A stretch of 64,000 bases of DNA. Origin: an uncultured Prevotellaceae bacterium (lineage in GTDB: Bacteria > Bacteroidota > Bacteroidia > Bacteroidales > Bacteroidaceae). The DNA lies in contig CADADN010000061.1 of assembly GCA_902786665.1 (NCBI GenBank), positions 1-64,000 on the forward strand. Direction: 5' to 3'. Numbering within the stretch: the stretch's first letter is position 1; each line of letters begins with the position of its first letter. The position numbers and the translations under genes are program-made. A model generated the notes under the pieces. That model was not told the origin of the DNA. It worked only from the letters and a program-made list of their open reading frames with translations, and did not search any database. Positions 15,841-25,101 of the stretch are shown piece after piece.

Positions 15841-17994
15841 ATGGCAGATACAATCCATGACATCCTACGTGAGAACCTGCGAAGGCAGCAACTCATCGAC
15901 ACCCCTTTCCACCCCGAGACCGGCGAAGGAGCACCATTGAAACGCACCGCCATCAGCTTACCTGACTACCACCCCTCTAAGCTCTTCCTTCCCGACGCCA
16001 TGATGAACGACCCTCACGTCGGCAGCATCGTACTCCTCGGCAGCATCGACCGTTACGCCCGTCAGGAACATATCGACCGACAAGAGGCGGCGGAACGCTT
16101 CGAGGTGCTCAGATGCCGGCACGACTTCACCTACTGGGCGTGGCGATATGTGCGCATCAAACCCAAGGACGGGGGCGAGGACATTCCTTTCACCCTCAAC
16201 CGGCCGCAGAGGAGGTTGGTGGAGGCCTTCGAAAAGGAGCGCCTCGCCGGAAGACCCATACGCGTCATCGTACTCAAGGCGCGACAATGGGGTGGCAGCA
16301 CGGTAACGCAAATCTACATGACATGGCTCCAACTCATGCACGGCAAGGGGCTCAACTCCCTCATCGTGGGACATGTGAAAACGGCTTCGGCGGAGGTGAG
16401 CAGCATGTTCGACAAGATGATGGACCACTACCCCACCCGACTCATCGAATGTGCACAGTTCGCTTCCATTGACAACGACGCAGCAACCAAGGTGCCGGGA
16501 AGCACCCCCGTCTTCCCGCTTGAGCACGAGGGAGACGAAGGTTCGTCGCCTGCCAAGGGCAACACCGCGAAGGTGACGGGCGACCGCAACTCCCGACTTC
16601 TCAGGTACATCCCCATGCGCAACTGCAAAATCAAGGTGGGGTCGGCGGAGACACCCAATTCCGCCAGGGGTGGCGACTCCGCACTCGTGCACTGCACGGA
16701 GGTGGCGTTTTGGAAGAAGACCGACAACAAGACACCGGAGGAAATCGTGCGCTCCGCATGCGCCGGCGCCTCCTACCACCCCAGGACGATGATTGTCTAT
16801 GAGTCCACTGCCAACGGAACGGCAAACTTCTTCCAACGGGAATACGACGCAGCGAAACGGGGGGAGTCGCAGTTCAAGCCTCTCTTCGTGGCTTGGTGGC
16901 AAATAGAACGCTACGCACTCCCCATCCTCAACACGGAGAAGTTCGCATCACGCCTCTGGCAGCAACGCAACGATACCTCGGTGCCCAGCCAGAGGGAGGA
17001 ACCGGGGCGTTACCTCTGGAAACTATGGGAGATGGGGGCCACACTCGAGGCCATCAACTGGTATGTGTGCGAAAGGAGGAAATACAACGACCATGCGGAC
17101 ATGGCGGCGGAGTTCCCTTCCGACGACGTGGAGGCCTTCCAGCATTCGGGGGCGCATGTCTTCGACCCCTACCGAGTCAACGATTTCAGGGCCGACTGCC
17201 GACCGCCGCGAACGAAAGGCGACATCGTGGCGCAGGGCACGAAAGGCGACAAGGCGTTGCAGGACCTGCGCTTCGACCACTCCGAGGGGGGACAACTATG
17301 GGTGTGGGCGGAGCCGGAGACCTACGATGACGCAGACGTTACCAACCGCTATCTCGTCGTGGTGGACATCGGAGGACGCAGCGCAAAAGCCGACTGGTCG
17401 GTAATCTGTGTCATCGACCGCTACTGGATGATGGAAGGGGGAAGGCCGGAAGTGGTGGCGCAATGGTACGGCCACATCGACATGGACCTACTGGCGTGGA
17501 AGGCGGTGCAGGTGGCTCGATACTACCACTATGCACTCCTCGTGGTGGAGTCGAACACGCTCGAGACTCACGATGACGAACGATGGCTGGAGGGTGGCGA
17601 CCAGTCTTCTTTCATCCTCAACGTCATCAGGGACGCCTATCCCAATCTCTATGCAAGGCAGCGGAGCGCGGAGGACATCCGTAGGAAGGCACCGGTGAAA
17701 TACGGCTTCCACACCAACATCAAGACAAAACCGGAAATCATATCCACCCTGGTCGAGGTGGTGCGTGAACATCTATACATCGAACGCGACGAGCGATGCC
17801 TCGACGAATACCTCTCCTACGTGCGGCGGCAGAACGGCAGTTACGGCGCCGTAGATGGAAAGCACGACGACCTGCTCATGACACGAGCCATAGGACTCCA
17901 CATCTGCTTCCACGAAATGCCCCTGCCACGACTCATCTCCCACGACAACCGTCAAAAAGGCAGGCAAAAAGACAACGACAGGGCCATCTGGTGA
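15841..17994 (+). CDS. Phage terminase large subunit-like protein (orphan)
   Basis: 717 residues with both halves of a TerL packaging motor. The ATPase has a Walker A-like KARQWGGST (Lys146-Thr154), an acidic Walker B stretch (CTEVAFWKK) and a coupling motif YESTANG. The RNase H-like nuclease has VVVDIGGRSAKADWS (Asp509), VVESNTLET and a late Asp in KHDDLLMTRAIG. All key acids appear intact, so the gene is not an obvious relic. Yet no portal, capsid, small terminase, integrase or lysis gene lies near it: the neighbours are a small peptide gene and a patatin. It may be a domesticated or satellite-derived gene. No attachment site was seen. Confidence 0.8.
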   Translation: MADTIHDILRENLRRQQLIDTPFHPETGEGAPLKRTAISLPDYHPSKLFLPDAMMNDPHVGSIVLLGSIDRYARQEHIDRQEAAERFEVLRCRHDFTYWAWRYVRIKPKDGGEDIPFTLNRPQRRLVEAFEKERLAGRPIRVIVLKARQWGGSTVTQIYMTWLQLMHGKGLNSLIVGHVKTASAEVSSMFDKMMDHYPTRLIECAQFASIDNDAATKVPGSTPVFPLEHEGDEGSSPAKGNTAKVTGDRNSRLLRYIPMRNCKIKVGSAETPNSARGGDSALVHCTEVAFWKKTDNKTPEEIVRSACAGASYHPRTMIVYESTANGTANFFQREYDAAKRGESQFKPLFVAWWQIERYALPILNTEKFASRLWQQRNDTSVPSQREEPGRYLWKLWEMGATLEAINWYVCERRKYNDHADMAAEFPSDDVEAFQHSGAHVFDPYRVNDFRADCRPPRTKGDIVAQGTKGDKALQDLRFDHSEGGQLWVWAEPETYDDADVTNRYLVVVDIGGRSAKADWSVICVIDRYWMMEGGRPEVVAQWYGHIDMDLLAWKAVQVARYYHYALLVVESNTLETHDDERWLEGGDQSSFILNVIRDAYPNLYARQRSAEDIRRKAPVKYGFHTNIKTKPEIISTLVEVVREHLYIERDERCLDEYLSYVRRQNGSYGAVDGKHDDLLMTRAIGLHICFHEMPLPRLISHDNRQKGRQKDNDRAIW

Positions 17995-18004
17995 CCACCG
18001 TCTG

Positions 18005-18128
18005 CTACTCCTCACCCTCATCATCCCTTCCCGCTCCTTTCACCCCTCTCACCAATCTCTGCTCCTCTCTTCTCCTTTCTTCTCCGCTCCTCTCCGCTCT
18101 TCTCCGTATGCGGAGGCTCCGCCTCCGC
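18005..18128. repeat. Homopyrimidine tract ending in a GC-rich hairpin
   Basis: About 105 nt almost free of G and A on the plus strand (ctcctctcttctcctttc-like), followed by GCGGAGGC tcc GCCTCCGC (18110-18128). The hairpin may terminate the terminase transcript. The tract is a short-period, imperfect cct/tct repeat. Confidence 0.6.
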
Positions 18129-18176
18129 CACCTCCCTCTCCCCCATCACCTCCCGTAAAAAATTTTTTTTCTTTTC

Positions 18177-18207
18177 TTTGCCTTCCACACCTTTTTCATT
18201 ACCTTTG
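18177..18207 (+). promoter_or_regulatory. Promoter for the patatin gene
   Basis: TTTG (18177-18180), 19-bp spacer, TACCTTTG (18200-18207); the ATG is 22 bp downstream. Confidence 0.7.
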
Positions 18208-18228
18208 CCCTTCAAACACCCTCTCCTT

Positions 18229-19080
18229 ATGAAAAAAGCATTGGTTTTGGAAGGCGGAGCATTGCGAGGACTCTTCTCCGCCGGCGTGATGGACGTGATG
18301 ATGGAACACGGCATCACCTTCGACGGCGTCGTGGGCGTCTCGGCGGGAGCGGCCTTCGGTTCCAACTATGTCTCAGGGCAACCTGGCAGGGCCATCCGCT
18401 ACAACAAACGGTTCGCCAAGGAATGGAGATACTGCAGCATCCGCTCGTGGCTCGCCACCGGCGACCTCTTCGGCGCAGAATTCGCCTACCATATAGTTCC
18501 CTCACAACTCGACATCTTCGACAACGAGGCTTTTGAGAACAGCACCACGGCATTCTACCTGGTATGCACCGACGTGGAGACGGGAAAGGCCGTATACAAG
18601 CGGTGCGACAAGGGAGGACACGACTTCTACGACTGGGTGAGGGCTTCGGCGTCGATGCCTTTCGTCTCACGCATCGTGGAACTGGAGGGGCACAAGATGC
18701 TCGACGGAGGGGTGGCCGACTCCATCCCGCTACGATTCATGGAGGACGAGGGCTACAGCCGCAACGTGGTCGTCCTCACACAACCCGAGGGTTACCAGAA
18801 ACAGCACAACCGCCTGATGCCCCTCCTACGCATCAGCCTGCGAAAATACCCCGAAATGGTAGAAGCGCTCGACAAGCGACATCTCATGTACAACGAGCAG
18901 ACCGCCTATGTGAAAAAGCGGGAAGCCGAGGGCGACGCCTTCGTCATCAGGCCCGACGCACCCCTACCCATAGGCCACACCTCTCACAACCCGGAGGAGA
19001 TGCAGCACGTCTACGACCTTGGAAGAAAGAAGGCAGAGCAAAAGATACAAGAGATAGAAGATTTCCTGGAGAAAGGATAA
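18229..19080 (+). CDS. Patatin-like phospholipase
   Basis: 283 residues of the bacterial patatin family. The opening LVLEGGALRGLFSAGVMD gives the oxyanion-hole GGALRG. The nucleophile is Ser38 in GVSAG and the dyad Asp159 lies in LDGGVADSIP. It should hydrolyse acyl esters of phospholipids or related lipids. No signal peptide or membrane segment is seen, so it acts in the cytoplasm or at the inner face of the membrane. The start at 18229 is preferred over the upstream ATG at 18178 because the promoter (18177-18207) lies between them. It is transcribed alone. Confidence 0.92.
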   Translation: MKKALVLEGGALRGLFSAGVMDVMMEHGITFDGVVGVSAGAAFGSNYVSGQPGRAIRYNKRFAKEWRYCSIRSWLATGDLFGAEFAYHIVPSQLDIFDNEAFENSTTAFYLVCTDVETGKAVYKRCDKGGHDFYDWVRASASMPFVSRIVELEGHKMLDGGVADSIPLRFMEDEGYSRNVVVLTQPEGYQKQHNRLMPLLRISLRKYPEMVEALDKRHLMYNEQTAYVKKREAEGDAFVIRPDAPLPIGHTSHNPEEMQHVYDLGRKKAEQKIQEIEDFLEKG

Positions 19081-19140
19081 AGTCCCTAAAGTCCCTAAAG
19101 ACCCTAAAGACCCTAAAGACCCTAAAGACCCTAAAGGCCC
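19081..19140. repeat. Period-9 'ccctaaaga' array
   Basis: Six to seven copies of a 9-bp word (ccctaaaga/ccctaaagt) starting directly after the patatin stop codon. Confidence 0.88.
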
Positions 19141-19241
19141 TCTGCCATCTTGTCGCAACCTGAAGACAAAATGGCATTTTATCACCATGGCATGTTTTTT
19201 GAAAAACACAAGATAGGAATAACAAAGAAAGGAAAATCATC

Positions 19242-21830
19242 ATGACATTCGACAAATTCACCATCAAGGCGCAGGAGGCAGTACAAGAAGCCATCAACTG
19301 CGCAGAACAGCGAGGGCAGCAGTATGTGGAGCCGGAACACCTGCTCAAAGGTGTCATGGTAAAAGGCAAGGACACCTGCAACTTCCTCTTCCAGAAGTTG
19401 GGTGCCAACGCCAACCAAGTCATGAAAGCCCTCGATAGCGAGATTGACCACCTGCCGCGCGTGCAAGGTGGCGACACCTATTACAGCAGCACCACCAACA
19501 CCGTGCTGCAACGCACACTCGACATCTCACAGAAAATGGGAGACGAATTCGTCTCCATCGAACCGCTTCTCATCGCCCTGCTCCAAGTGCCTTCCACCGC
19601 ATCGCGCATCCTCAAGGACGCGGGGGTGAACGAGAAGGACCTGCGCGAGGCCATCAAGGCGCTGAGGAAGGGCGACAACGTCAAGTCGCAGTCGGCAGAG
19701 GACAATTACCAAAGCCTCAAGAAATACGCCAAGAACCTCGTGGAGGCTGCCCTCGCCGGAAAACTCGACCCTGTCATCGGACGAGACGACGAAATCAGAA
19801 GGCTGCTGCAAATCCTCTCAAGACGTACCAAGAACAACCCCATCCTCCTGGGCGAACCGGGAACGGGAAAGACGGCCATCGTGGAAGGACTGGCCGGCCG
19901 CATCGTGAGGGGTGACGTGCCGGAGAACCTCAGGGACAAGCAAATCTACTCTCTCGACATGGGACAACTCGTCGCCGGGGCGAAATACAAGGGAGAGTTT
20001 GAGGAAAGACTCAAGAGCGTCATCAACGAGGTGGTGAAGAGCGAAGGACAAATCATACTCTTCATCGACGAGATACACACCCTCGTGGGAGCAGGGGCAA
20101 GCGAAGGCGCCATGGACGCCGCCAACATCCTCAAACCGGCTCTCGCAAGAGGCGAACTCAGGGCCATCGGTGCCACCACGCTCAACGAATACCAGAAATA
20201 TTTCGAAAAGGACAAGGCCTTGGAGCGAAGGTTCCAGACCGTCATGGTGGACGAGCCCGACGAGATGAGCGCCATCAGCATCCTCCGAGGACTGAAGGAG
20301 CGTTACGAGAACCACCACAAGGTGCGTATACAAGACGATGCATGCATCGCGGCCGTCAAACTCTCAGAGAGATACATCAGCGACCGATTCCTGCCCGACA
20401 AGGCCATCGACCTCATGGACGAGGCGGCGGCGAAACTCCGCATGGAGCGCGACTCCGTGCCCGAGGAACTCGATGAAATAACCAGGAAACTCGCACAACT
20501 CGAGATAGAACGCGAGGCCATCAAGCGGGAGAACGACCAACCCAAACTCACACAACTCGACAAGGAAATCGCCGACCTCAAGGAAAAGGAGCAGGCCTTC
20601 AAAGCCAAATGGGAGAACGAAAAGCAACTCGTCAACCGCATCCAACAGGACAAACTCAACATGGAGGCTCTCAAGTTTGAAGCCGAACGCGCCGAACGGG
20701 AGGGCAACTACGGCAGGGTGGCGGAGATACGCTACGGAAAGCTGCAGGAACTGGCTAACGACATCGAGGCCATCAAGACGCAACTCCACGAGGCACAGGG
20801 TGGCGACTCCATGGTGCGCGAGGAGGTCACTGCCGACGACATCGCTGAGGTGGTGAGCCGCTGGACGGGAATACCCGTCACAAGGATGCTGCAAAGCGAG
20901 CGCGAGAAACTTCTCCACCTCGAGGAAGAGCTCCACAAGCGCGTCATCGGACAGGACGAGGCCATCTCTGCCGTCAGCGACGCCGTAAGACGGTCGCGGG
21001 CCGGACTGCAGGACCCGAAACGCCCCATCGCATCCTTCATCTTCATGGGAACCACCGGCGTGGGAAAGACGGAACTGGCAAAGGCACTGGCGGAATACCT
21101 CTTCAACGACGAGACGATGATGACTCGCATCGACATGAGCGAATACATGGAGAAATACAGCGTATCAAGACTTATCGGAGCACCTCCGGGATACGTGGGA
21201 TACGACGAGGGAGGACAACTCACCGAGGCCGTCAGGCGCAAGCCTTACTCCGTCGTGCTCTTCGACGAGATTGAAAAGGCGCACCCCGACGTGTTCAACA
21301 TCCTACTCCAGGTGCTTGACGACGGCAGACTCACCGACAACAAGGGAAGGACTGTCAACTTCAAGAACACCATCATCATCATGACCTCCAACCTCGGAAG
21401 CCAGTTCATACAGAGTCAGATGGAAAAACTCAACGACTCCAACCGGGAGAAAATCATCGAACAAACCAAGAACCAGGTGATGGAGATGCTCAAGAAGACC
21501 ATCAGGCCGGAATTCCTCAACCGCATCGACGAGACCATCATGTTCCTGCCGCTCACAAAGGAGGAAATCGCCGACGTCGTGAGGCTGCAGATGAAGAACC
21601 TCGCCAAGATGCTCGAACCGCAAGGTTTCCAACTCGAGGCCACGCCACACGCCATAGAATATCTCGCCGAAATGGGATACGACCCGGAGTTCGGGGCTAG
21701 GCCGGTGAAAAGGGCCATACAGCACCTTGTGCTCAATGAGCTCTCACGACGCATCCTCGCCGAGGAGGTCACTCGAGACAAACCCATCATCATCGATGAG
21801 TTCGGGCAAGGCCTCATCTTTAGAAACTAA
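19242..21830 (+). CDS. clpB: ATP-dependent protein disaggregase ClpB
   Basis: 862 residues, the normal length. It has a Clp_N double repeat (residues 1-150), a first AAA domain with GEPGTGKT near 206, a long coiled-coil M domain (about 405-525, rich in Glu/Lys) and a second AAA domain with GTTGVGKT near 603. The M domain separates ClpB from ClpA and ClpC. It works with DnaK in the cytoplasm to pull proteins out of aggregates. A purine-rich site (aaaggaaaa) precedes the ATG. No TTTG/TAnnTTTG promoter was found in the 100 bp upstream, which would fit use of a different sigma factor or a heat-shock promoter. Confidence 0.97.
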   Translation: MTFDKFTIKAQEAVQEAINCAEQRGQQYVEPEHLLKGVMVKGKDTCNFLFQKLGANANQVMKALDSEIDHLPRVQGGDTYYSSTTNTVLQRTLDISQKMGDEFVSIEPLLIALLQVPSTASRILKDAGVNEKDLREAIKALRKGDNVKSQSAEDNYQSLKKYAKNLVEAALAGKLDPVIGRDDEIRRLLQILSRRTKNNPILLGEPGTGKTAIVEGLAGRIVRGDVPENLRDKQIYSLDMGQLVAGAKYKGEFEERLKSVINEVVKSEGQIILFIDEIHTLVGAGASEGAMDAANILKPALARGELRAIGATTLNEYQKYFEKDKALERRFQTVMVDEPDEMSAISILRGLKERYENHHKVRIQDDACIAAVKLSERYISDRFLPDKAIDLMDEAAAKLRMERDSVPEELDEITRKLAQLEIEREAIKRENDQPKLTQLDKEIADLKEKEQAFKAKWENEKQLVNRIQQDKLNMEALKFEAERAEREGNYGRVAEIRYGKLQELANDIEAIKTQLHEAQGGDSMVREEVTADDIAEVVSRWTGIPVTRMLQSEREKLLHLEEELHKRVIGQDEAISAVSDAVRRSRAGLQDPKRPIASFIFMGTTGVGKTELAKALAEYLFNDETMMTRIDMSEYMEKYSVSRLIGAPPGYVGYDEGGQLTEAVRRKPYSVVLFDEIEKAHPDVFNILLQVLDDGRLTDNKGRTVNFKNTIIIMTSNLGSQFIQSQMEKLNDSNREKIIEQTKNQVMEMLKKTIRPEFLNRIDETIMFLPLTKEEIADVVRLQMKNLAKMLEPQGFQLEATPHAIEYLAEMGYDPEFGARPVKRAIQHLVLNELSRRILAEEVTRDKPIIIDEFGQGLIFRN

Positions 21831-21879
21831 GAGGAAAAGGAGAAAAAAGAAGAAAGTAGAAGCAAGTAGGAAATCTTAG

Positions 21880-21991
21880 CAAAGCCTAGGATTTCCTACT
21901 TCTTCCTATAGCCTCCTACAACTTCCTACAACTTCCTACATCTTCCTACATCTTCCTACAACTTCCTACAACTTCCTATAGCTTCCTATAT
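21880..21991. repeat. Period-10 'cttcctacaa' array
   Basis: About nine to ten copies of a decamer (cttcctacaa, cttcctacat, cttcctatag) with exact 10-bp spacing after clpB. The same word forms the array in front of purD (8352-8423). Confidence 0.88.
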
Positions 21992-22028
21992 TCTATCCTC
22001 TCGCTTGAAACAAAAAAATCTTTTTTGT

Positions 22029-22059
22029 TTTGCTTTCCATTATATTTGCACTATCTTTG
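22029..22059 (+). promoter_or_regulatory. Promoter for the small HExxH protein gene
   Basis: TTTG (22029-22032), 19-bp spacer, TATCTTTG (22052-22059); only 6 bp separate it from the ATG at 22066, so the leader is extremely short or absent. Confidence 0.65.
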
Positions 22060-22065
22060 CACACG

Positions 22066-22401
22066 ATGATAGTCATCCGAAACAAATACCTGCCCATACG
22101 AGGATTCGCCGCCATCAACATCTGCGGCATCCTGTTTTGCCGGCCCAACACAAGGCTGACACCTCGACTCATCAACCATGAGCGGATACACACGGCGCAG
22201 ATGAAAGAGATGGCTTTCATCTTCTTCTACATCTTCTACGTCTTCGAATGGCTCTACCGACTCACCAGGCGCGGAAACGCCTATTTCAACATCTCATTCG
22301 AAAGAGAGGCCTACCGTCACGAGCACGACCGCAAATACCTCAAACGCAGAAAGCACTACGCCTGGTGGAAATACCGCAAACCCTATCACAAAAGATACTG
22401 A
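22066..22401 (+). CDS. Small membrane protein with an HExxH motif
   Basis: 111 residues. After IRNKYLPIRGFAAINICGIL comes LINHERIHTAQMKEM, giving His38-Glu39-x-x-His42, the zinc-binding signature of metallopeptidases. A hydrophobic segment follows directly (AFIFFYIFYVFEWLYRL), and then a very basic tail rich in Arg, Lys and His. If it is an enzyme it is unusually small; it may instead be a truncated or regulatory relative. The start at 22066 rather than 22030 is set by the promoter at 22029-22059. I know of no characterised homologue. Confidence 0.75.
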   Translation: MIVIRNKYLPIRGFAAINICGILFCRPNTRLTPRLINHERIHTAQMKEMAFIFFYIFYVFEWLYRLTRRGNAYFNISFEREAYRHEHDRKYLKRRKHYAWWKYRKPYHKRY

Positions 22402-22427
22402 GACCCTCCTATTCCATCCTATCCTAT

Positions 22428-22468
22428 ACAATAAGAGGAACCACCTTGCGGGTGGCTCCTCTTATTGT
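22428..22468. terminator. Strong bidirectional terminator
   Basis: ACAATAAGAGGAaCCACC and GGTGGcTCCTCTTATTGT form a near-perfect 18-bp stem with a short loop. T-rich flanks on both sides serve the convergent HExxH-protein and zinc-metallopeptidase genes. Confidence 0.9.
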
Positions 22469-22485
22469 TTCTACGACAATCGGCC

Positions 22486-23352
22486 TTAGAGGTCGCTGTA
22501 ACTGCCTGAGAAGGTGGTGGTTTGCATGTCGCCGGTCTGGAATCCCCTCTTGAGCCAGCGCATGCGCTGCTCCGAGGTGCCGTGAGTGAACGACTCCGGC
22601 TGTGAGTAACCCTGCGACTGCTCCTGCAAATAGTTGTCGCCGATGTGCTGTGCACAGTTGATGGCCTCCTTCATATCGGTGTCATCGAGCGACTGGAACG
22701 CCCTGTTCTCATAATGTGCCCACACGCCGGCGTAGTAGTCGGCCAACAACTCCAAGCGGACACTGAGCTGGTTCGACTGCTTTGAGTTGGAACGCTGCAT
22801 CTGTGCGTGCGTCTTGCCTAGGATGCCAAGCAGGTTCTCCACGTGGTGACCCACTTCGTGGGCGATGACATAGGCACGGGCGAAATCGCCACCCGACTTC
22901 AATTGCGTCTCCATCTGCTTGAAGAACGACAAGTCAAGATACAACTTCTGGTCGGCAGAGCAATAGAATGGTCCAACAGCGGAGGTGGCACCACCGCAGT
23001 TGGTCTGAACACTGTTCTTGAAAATCACAAGCGTGGGAGGCGTGTACTGAGCATTGAACTCCTTGCGGAACACTGCCGACCACACATCCTCGGTGCTGGC
23101 GAGAATCTGCTTGCAGAACTTCACCTGAGCCTCTTCCTCTGGCGAATAGGTTTGCTCCGTGTTCTCCTCCTGGCCCGTCATGCTGCCCAAACCACCGGTC
23201 GATTGGATGACTTCCAGAGGATTGCCACCCATCAACAACGCGATAAGACCTATGATGATCATGCCACCAATGCCCATTCCGGCCATCGTGCCACCACTCA
23301 TTCCTCGGCGATCCTCAAAATTCTCGCTTTCTCTTCTTCCGTCAAGATCCAT
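22486..23352 (-). CDS. YpfJ-type neutral zinc metallopeptidase
   Basis: 288 residues of the KPN_02809/YpfJ family. The N-terminus has the family opening MDLDGRRESENFEDRRG, a glycine-rich membrane segment (GIGGMIIIGLIALLMGG), then a peptidase domain with HEVGHHVEN as zinc site and a later ELLADYYAGVWAHYE. The active domain should face the periplasm behind a single membrane anchor; its substrate is unknown. It converges with the small HExxH gene, so two putative metallopeptidases lie side by side, but they are not similar and are transcribed separately. Confidence 0.9.
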   Translation of the reverse strand: MDLDGRRESENFEDRRGMSGGTMAGMGIGGMIIIGLIALLMGGNPLEVIQSTGGLGSMTGQEENTEQTYSPEEEAQVKFCKQILASTEDVWSAVFRKEFNAQYTPPTLVIFKNSVQTNCGGATSAVGPFYCSADQKLYLDLSFFKQMETQLKSGGDFARAYVIAHEVGHHVENLLGILGKTHAQMQRSNSKQSNQLSVRLELLADYYAGVWAHYENRAFQSLDDTDMKEAINCAQHIGDNYLQEQSQGYSQPESFTHGTSEQRMRWLKRGFQTGDMQTTTFSGSYSDL

Positions 23353-23531
23353 AATAATGATTTTGATTAGTATTTTTCAATTCATAGGCATTACTGCCAT
23401 ATCATTCAATTGCAAAGATAATAAGTTTTTTTGAATCACCTACTTTTTTGGCACTTTTTTAAATCATGAAGCGACGATATTTTATTTGGAATGGCTCAAA
23501 TGACTATTTTTTGCGGAAAATGACACTAAAA

Positions 23532-23563
23532 TTTGCAAATGTCGCCTTTTTTACCTAACTTCG
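23532..23563 (+). promoter_or_regulatory. Promoter for the cytidylate-kinase-like gene
   Basis: TTTG (23532-23535), 20-bp spacer, TAACTTCG (23556-23563), 32 bp before the ATG. Confidence 0.65.
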
Positions 23564-23595
23564 CAACATAGTTAGAAATCAAAACATATTATATT

Positions 23596-24222
23596 ATGAA
23601 TAAACACGAGAAATTTGTCATCACCATCAACCGACAGTTCGGGACGGGTGGACACGAGGTGGGCGCCGCCATCGCTGAAAGGCTGGGCGTCAAACTACTC
23701 GACAAGCAAATCCTGGAAGCAGTGGCAAGGAAATTCGACATCGACCAGGAGACAGTGGACAAACTGGAGTCAAGAAACATGTCGTGGTGGGACGACTTCA
23801 CACAGTTCTACCGCTCATACATGATCGACAACAACTACCAAGACCTCGGACCGCAACTCACCTCGCACCAACTCTTCGAGGCGCAGGCGGCGGTCATCAA
23901 GCAAATCGCGGAGGAGGAGTCGTGTGTCGTCATTGGACGGTGCGCTTTCGACATCTTCAAAGACCATCCCAACTCTCTCAAAATCTTCATCCATAGCCCG
24001 GAGGAGAAACGCATCAGGCGCATCGTGGAGAAATACGGCGTGTCACCCGATGACGCCAAACTCATGATCGTGGACAACGACTACACCCGTGAGCTATACA
24101 CCAAGACCTTCACCGGCAGCGAGTGGTATGACGCACGCAACTACGACGTCTCTCTCGACGTCAGCAAATTCGGCCTCAACGGCACCGTCAACTACCTCAT
24201 GGCACTCGTCGGGGATGACTGA
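23596..24222 (+). CDS. Cytidylate kinase-like family protein
   Basis: 208 residues of the AAA/cytidylate-kinase-2 type. The P-loop region reads ITINRQFGTGGHEVG, in which the usual GxxGxGK is replaced by GTGGHEVG, as is normal in this family. Later motifs are VVIGRCAFDIFKD and EEKRIRRIVEKYG, the Arg-rich lid. The true Cmk of the cell is probably elsewhere; proteins of this family are often annotated only as nucleoside or nucleotide kinases of uncertain substrate. It stands alone between divergent and repeat-rich regions. Confidence 0.85.
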   Translation: MNKHEKFVITINRQFGTGGHEVGAAIAERLGVKLLDKQILEAVARKFDIDQETVDKLESRNMSWWDDFTQFYRSYMIDNNYQDLGPQLTSHQLFEAQAAVIKQIAEEESCVVIGRCAFDIFKDHPNSLKIFIHSPEEKRIRRIVEKYGVSPDDAKLMIVDNDYTRELYTKTFTGSEWYDARNYDVSLDVSKFGLNGTVNYLMALVGDD

Positions 24223-24228
24223 TTTCAA

Positions 24229-24302
24229 TTGAAAATTGAAGATTGAAGATTGAAAATTGAAAATTGAAAATTGAAGATTGAAAATTGAAAATTGAAAATT
24301 GC
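24229..24302. repeat. Period-7 'attgaaa/attgaag' array
   Basis: About ten copies of a 7-bp word (aattgaa, gattgaa) starting six bases after the stop codon of the cytidylate-kinase-like gene. It is the reverse complement of the array at 11405-11440. Confidence 0.9.
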
Positions 24303-24303
24303 A

Positions 24304-24449
24304 TTTTTGGAGCAGCGAGAGCAGAGTCAAGCTTGCTTGGACTCTGCCGAGTCGCGACAAAAATCAGCGAAGTTAATTTTTGGAGCAGCGAGAGCAGAGT
24401 CGAGCTTGCTTGGACTCTGCCGAGTCGCGACAAAAATCAGCGAAGCTAA
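24304..24449. repeat. Two-copy 73-bp tandem repeat with internal hairpin
   Basis: Units 24304-24376 and 24377-24449 are almost identical. Each contains GCAGAGTC(a/g)AGC tt GCTTGGACTCTGC, an imperfect inverted repeat, then gagtcgcgacaaaaatc. The unit is followed again by the attgaag word. Confidence 0.88.
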
Positions 24450-24494
24450 AATTGAAGATTGCGCCAACACCCCGGTGCAACAAATGGTGCGGCT

Positions 24495-24660
24495 GTAGGG
24501 GCGGGTCTTGTGCCCGCTTGCCGCCAAGAGGTCGGTGCCAGGTGGTAGAGACGGGATACATCCCGTCTCAGTGCGCACCACCTCATTTGGCGTGGCATTC
24601 CGCTGGTGAGACGGGATTATCCCGTCTCTACAATAGCGAACCGAGCCGTTTGGCGTGGCA
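24495..24660. repeat. Hairpin cluster (GAGACGGGAT family)
   Basis: Two hairpins with the same 10-bp stem GAGACGGGAT/ATCCCGTCTC at 24548-24569 and 24608-24627, linked by repeated tttggcgtggcattcc words (near 24595 and 24649). A gtaggggcgggtcttgtgcccgc stretch at 24496 resembles the interior of the MITE-like element. No gene is present. Confidence 0.7.
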
Positions 24661-24689
24661 TTCCTTTCATTTCATCCTTACAGCACGAA

Positions 24690-24822
24690 ACATTTTTCCT
24701 TTTTGAGAAACGCTTGCGTTATTTTCTTACTTACAGCTATTTTTCTTGCCTTTCTATTTCTTTTTTAAACGAAGCGTTTTTTAATTAATTGTTATTCAGA
24801 TGGATGCAGGCTTGTGTATAAA
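24690..24822 (-). repeat. Long inverted repeat, left copy
   Basis: This segment, read on the minus strand, matches 50651-50785 closely: tttatacacaag, tgcatccatctgaataac, aattaattaaaaaacgctt, gtaagtaagaaaa, acgcaagcgtttctc. The copies are inverted and 26 kb apart. Confidence 0.8.
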
Positions 24823-24829
24823 TTAGACT

Positions 24830-24878
24830 CGAGGGGTGGGGTCTTTGATTAAAAGTCGATACAACAAATTAGACACCC
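24830..24878. mobile_element. MITE-like element, right-half fragment
   Basis: Contains ggggtggggtctttgatt, aaaagtcgatacaac and the right terminal repeat CAAATTAGACACCC, as in the copies at 15021 and 32566. Similarity to the second copy continues past the end (cctacttcc, then a/g-rich). Nothing is recognised between 24880 and 25018. Confidence 0.7.
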
Positions 24879-25018
24879 TACTTCCGAAACTTGAGTTATT
24901 AATTTGGTGCACCACTAGCCGTTTGTGGAAAATTCAGGGATAATTATATGGTAATTCGCGTGAAAAAACAACGAAGTTTTTGTTTTTTCCCGAGCCGCGG
25001 CGGTCCACCTTCGCCATA

Positions 25019-25061
25019 ATGCCTTTTGGGCGGCCTTTTCATTGGCCGCCCTTTCCGGCAT
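25019..25061 (-). other. Nested hairpin 41 nt after the kinase stop codon (copy B)
   Basis: Minus strand: outer ATGCC/GGCAT enclosing GGGCGGCC ... GGCCGCCC. Same structure, position and flanks as 2178-2220 behind the paralogous kinase. The inner stem here is one pair longer, which argues for conservation of the structure. Confidence 0.6.
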
Positions 25062-25101
25062 CATGCTCGGTGGCCCGAGTGTTTTTCTTTTTTAGGGAGA
25101 A

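Noticed and set aside
15841-17994. A prophage around the terminase gene
   Set aside because: No portal, capsid, tail, integrase, lysis gene or attachment repeat is present; the neighbours are ordinary chromosomal genes.
24292-24500. Open frames across the 73-bp tandem repeat (repeated EQREQS.ACLDSAESRQKSAK)
   Set aside because: The peptide repeat only mirrors the DNA repeat, frames are open on both strands, and there is no promoter.
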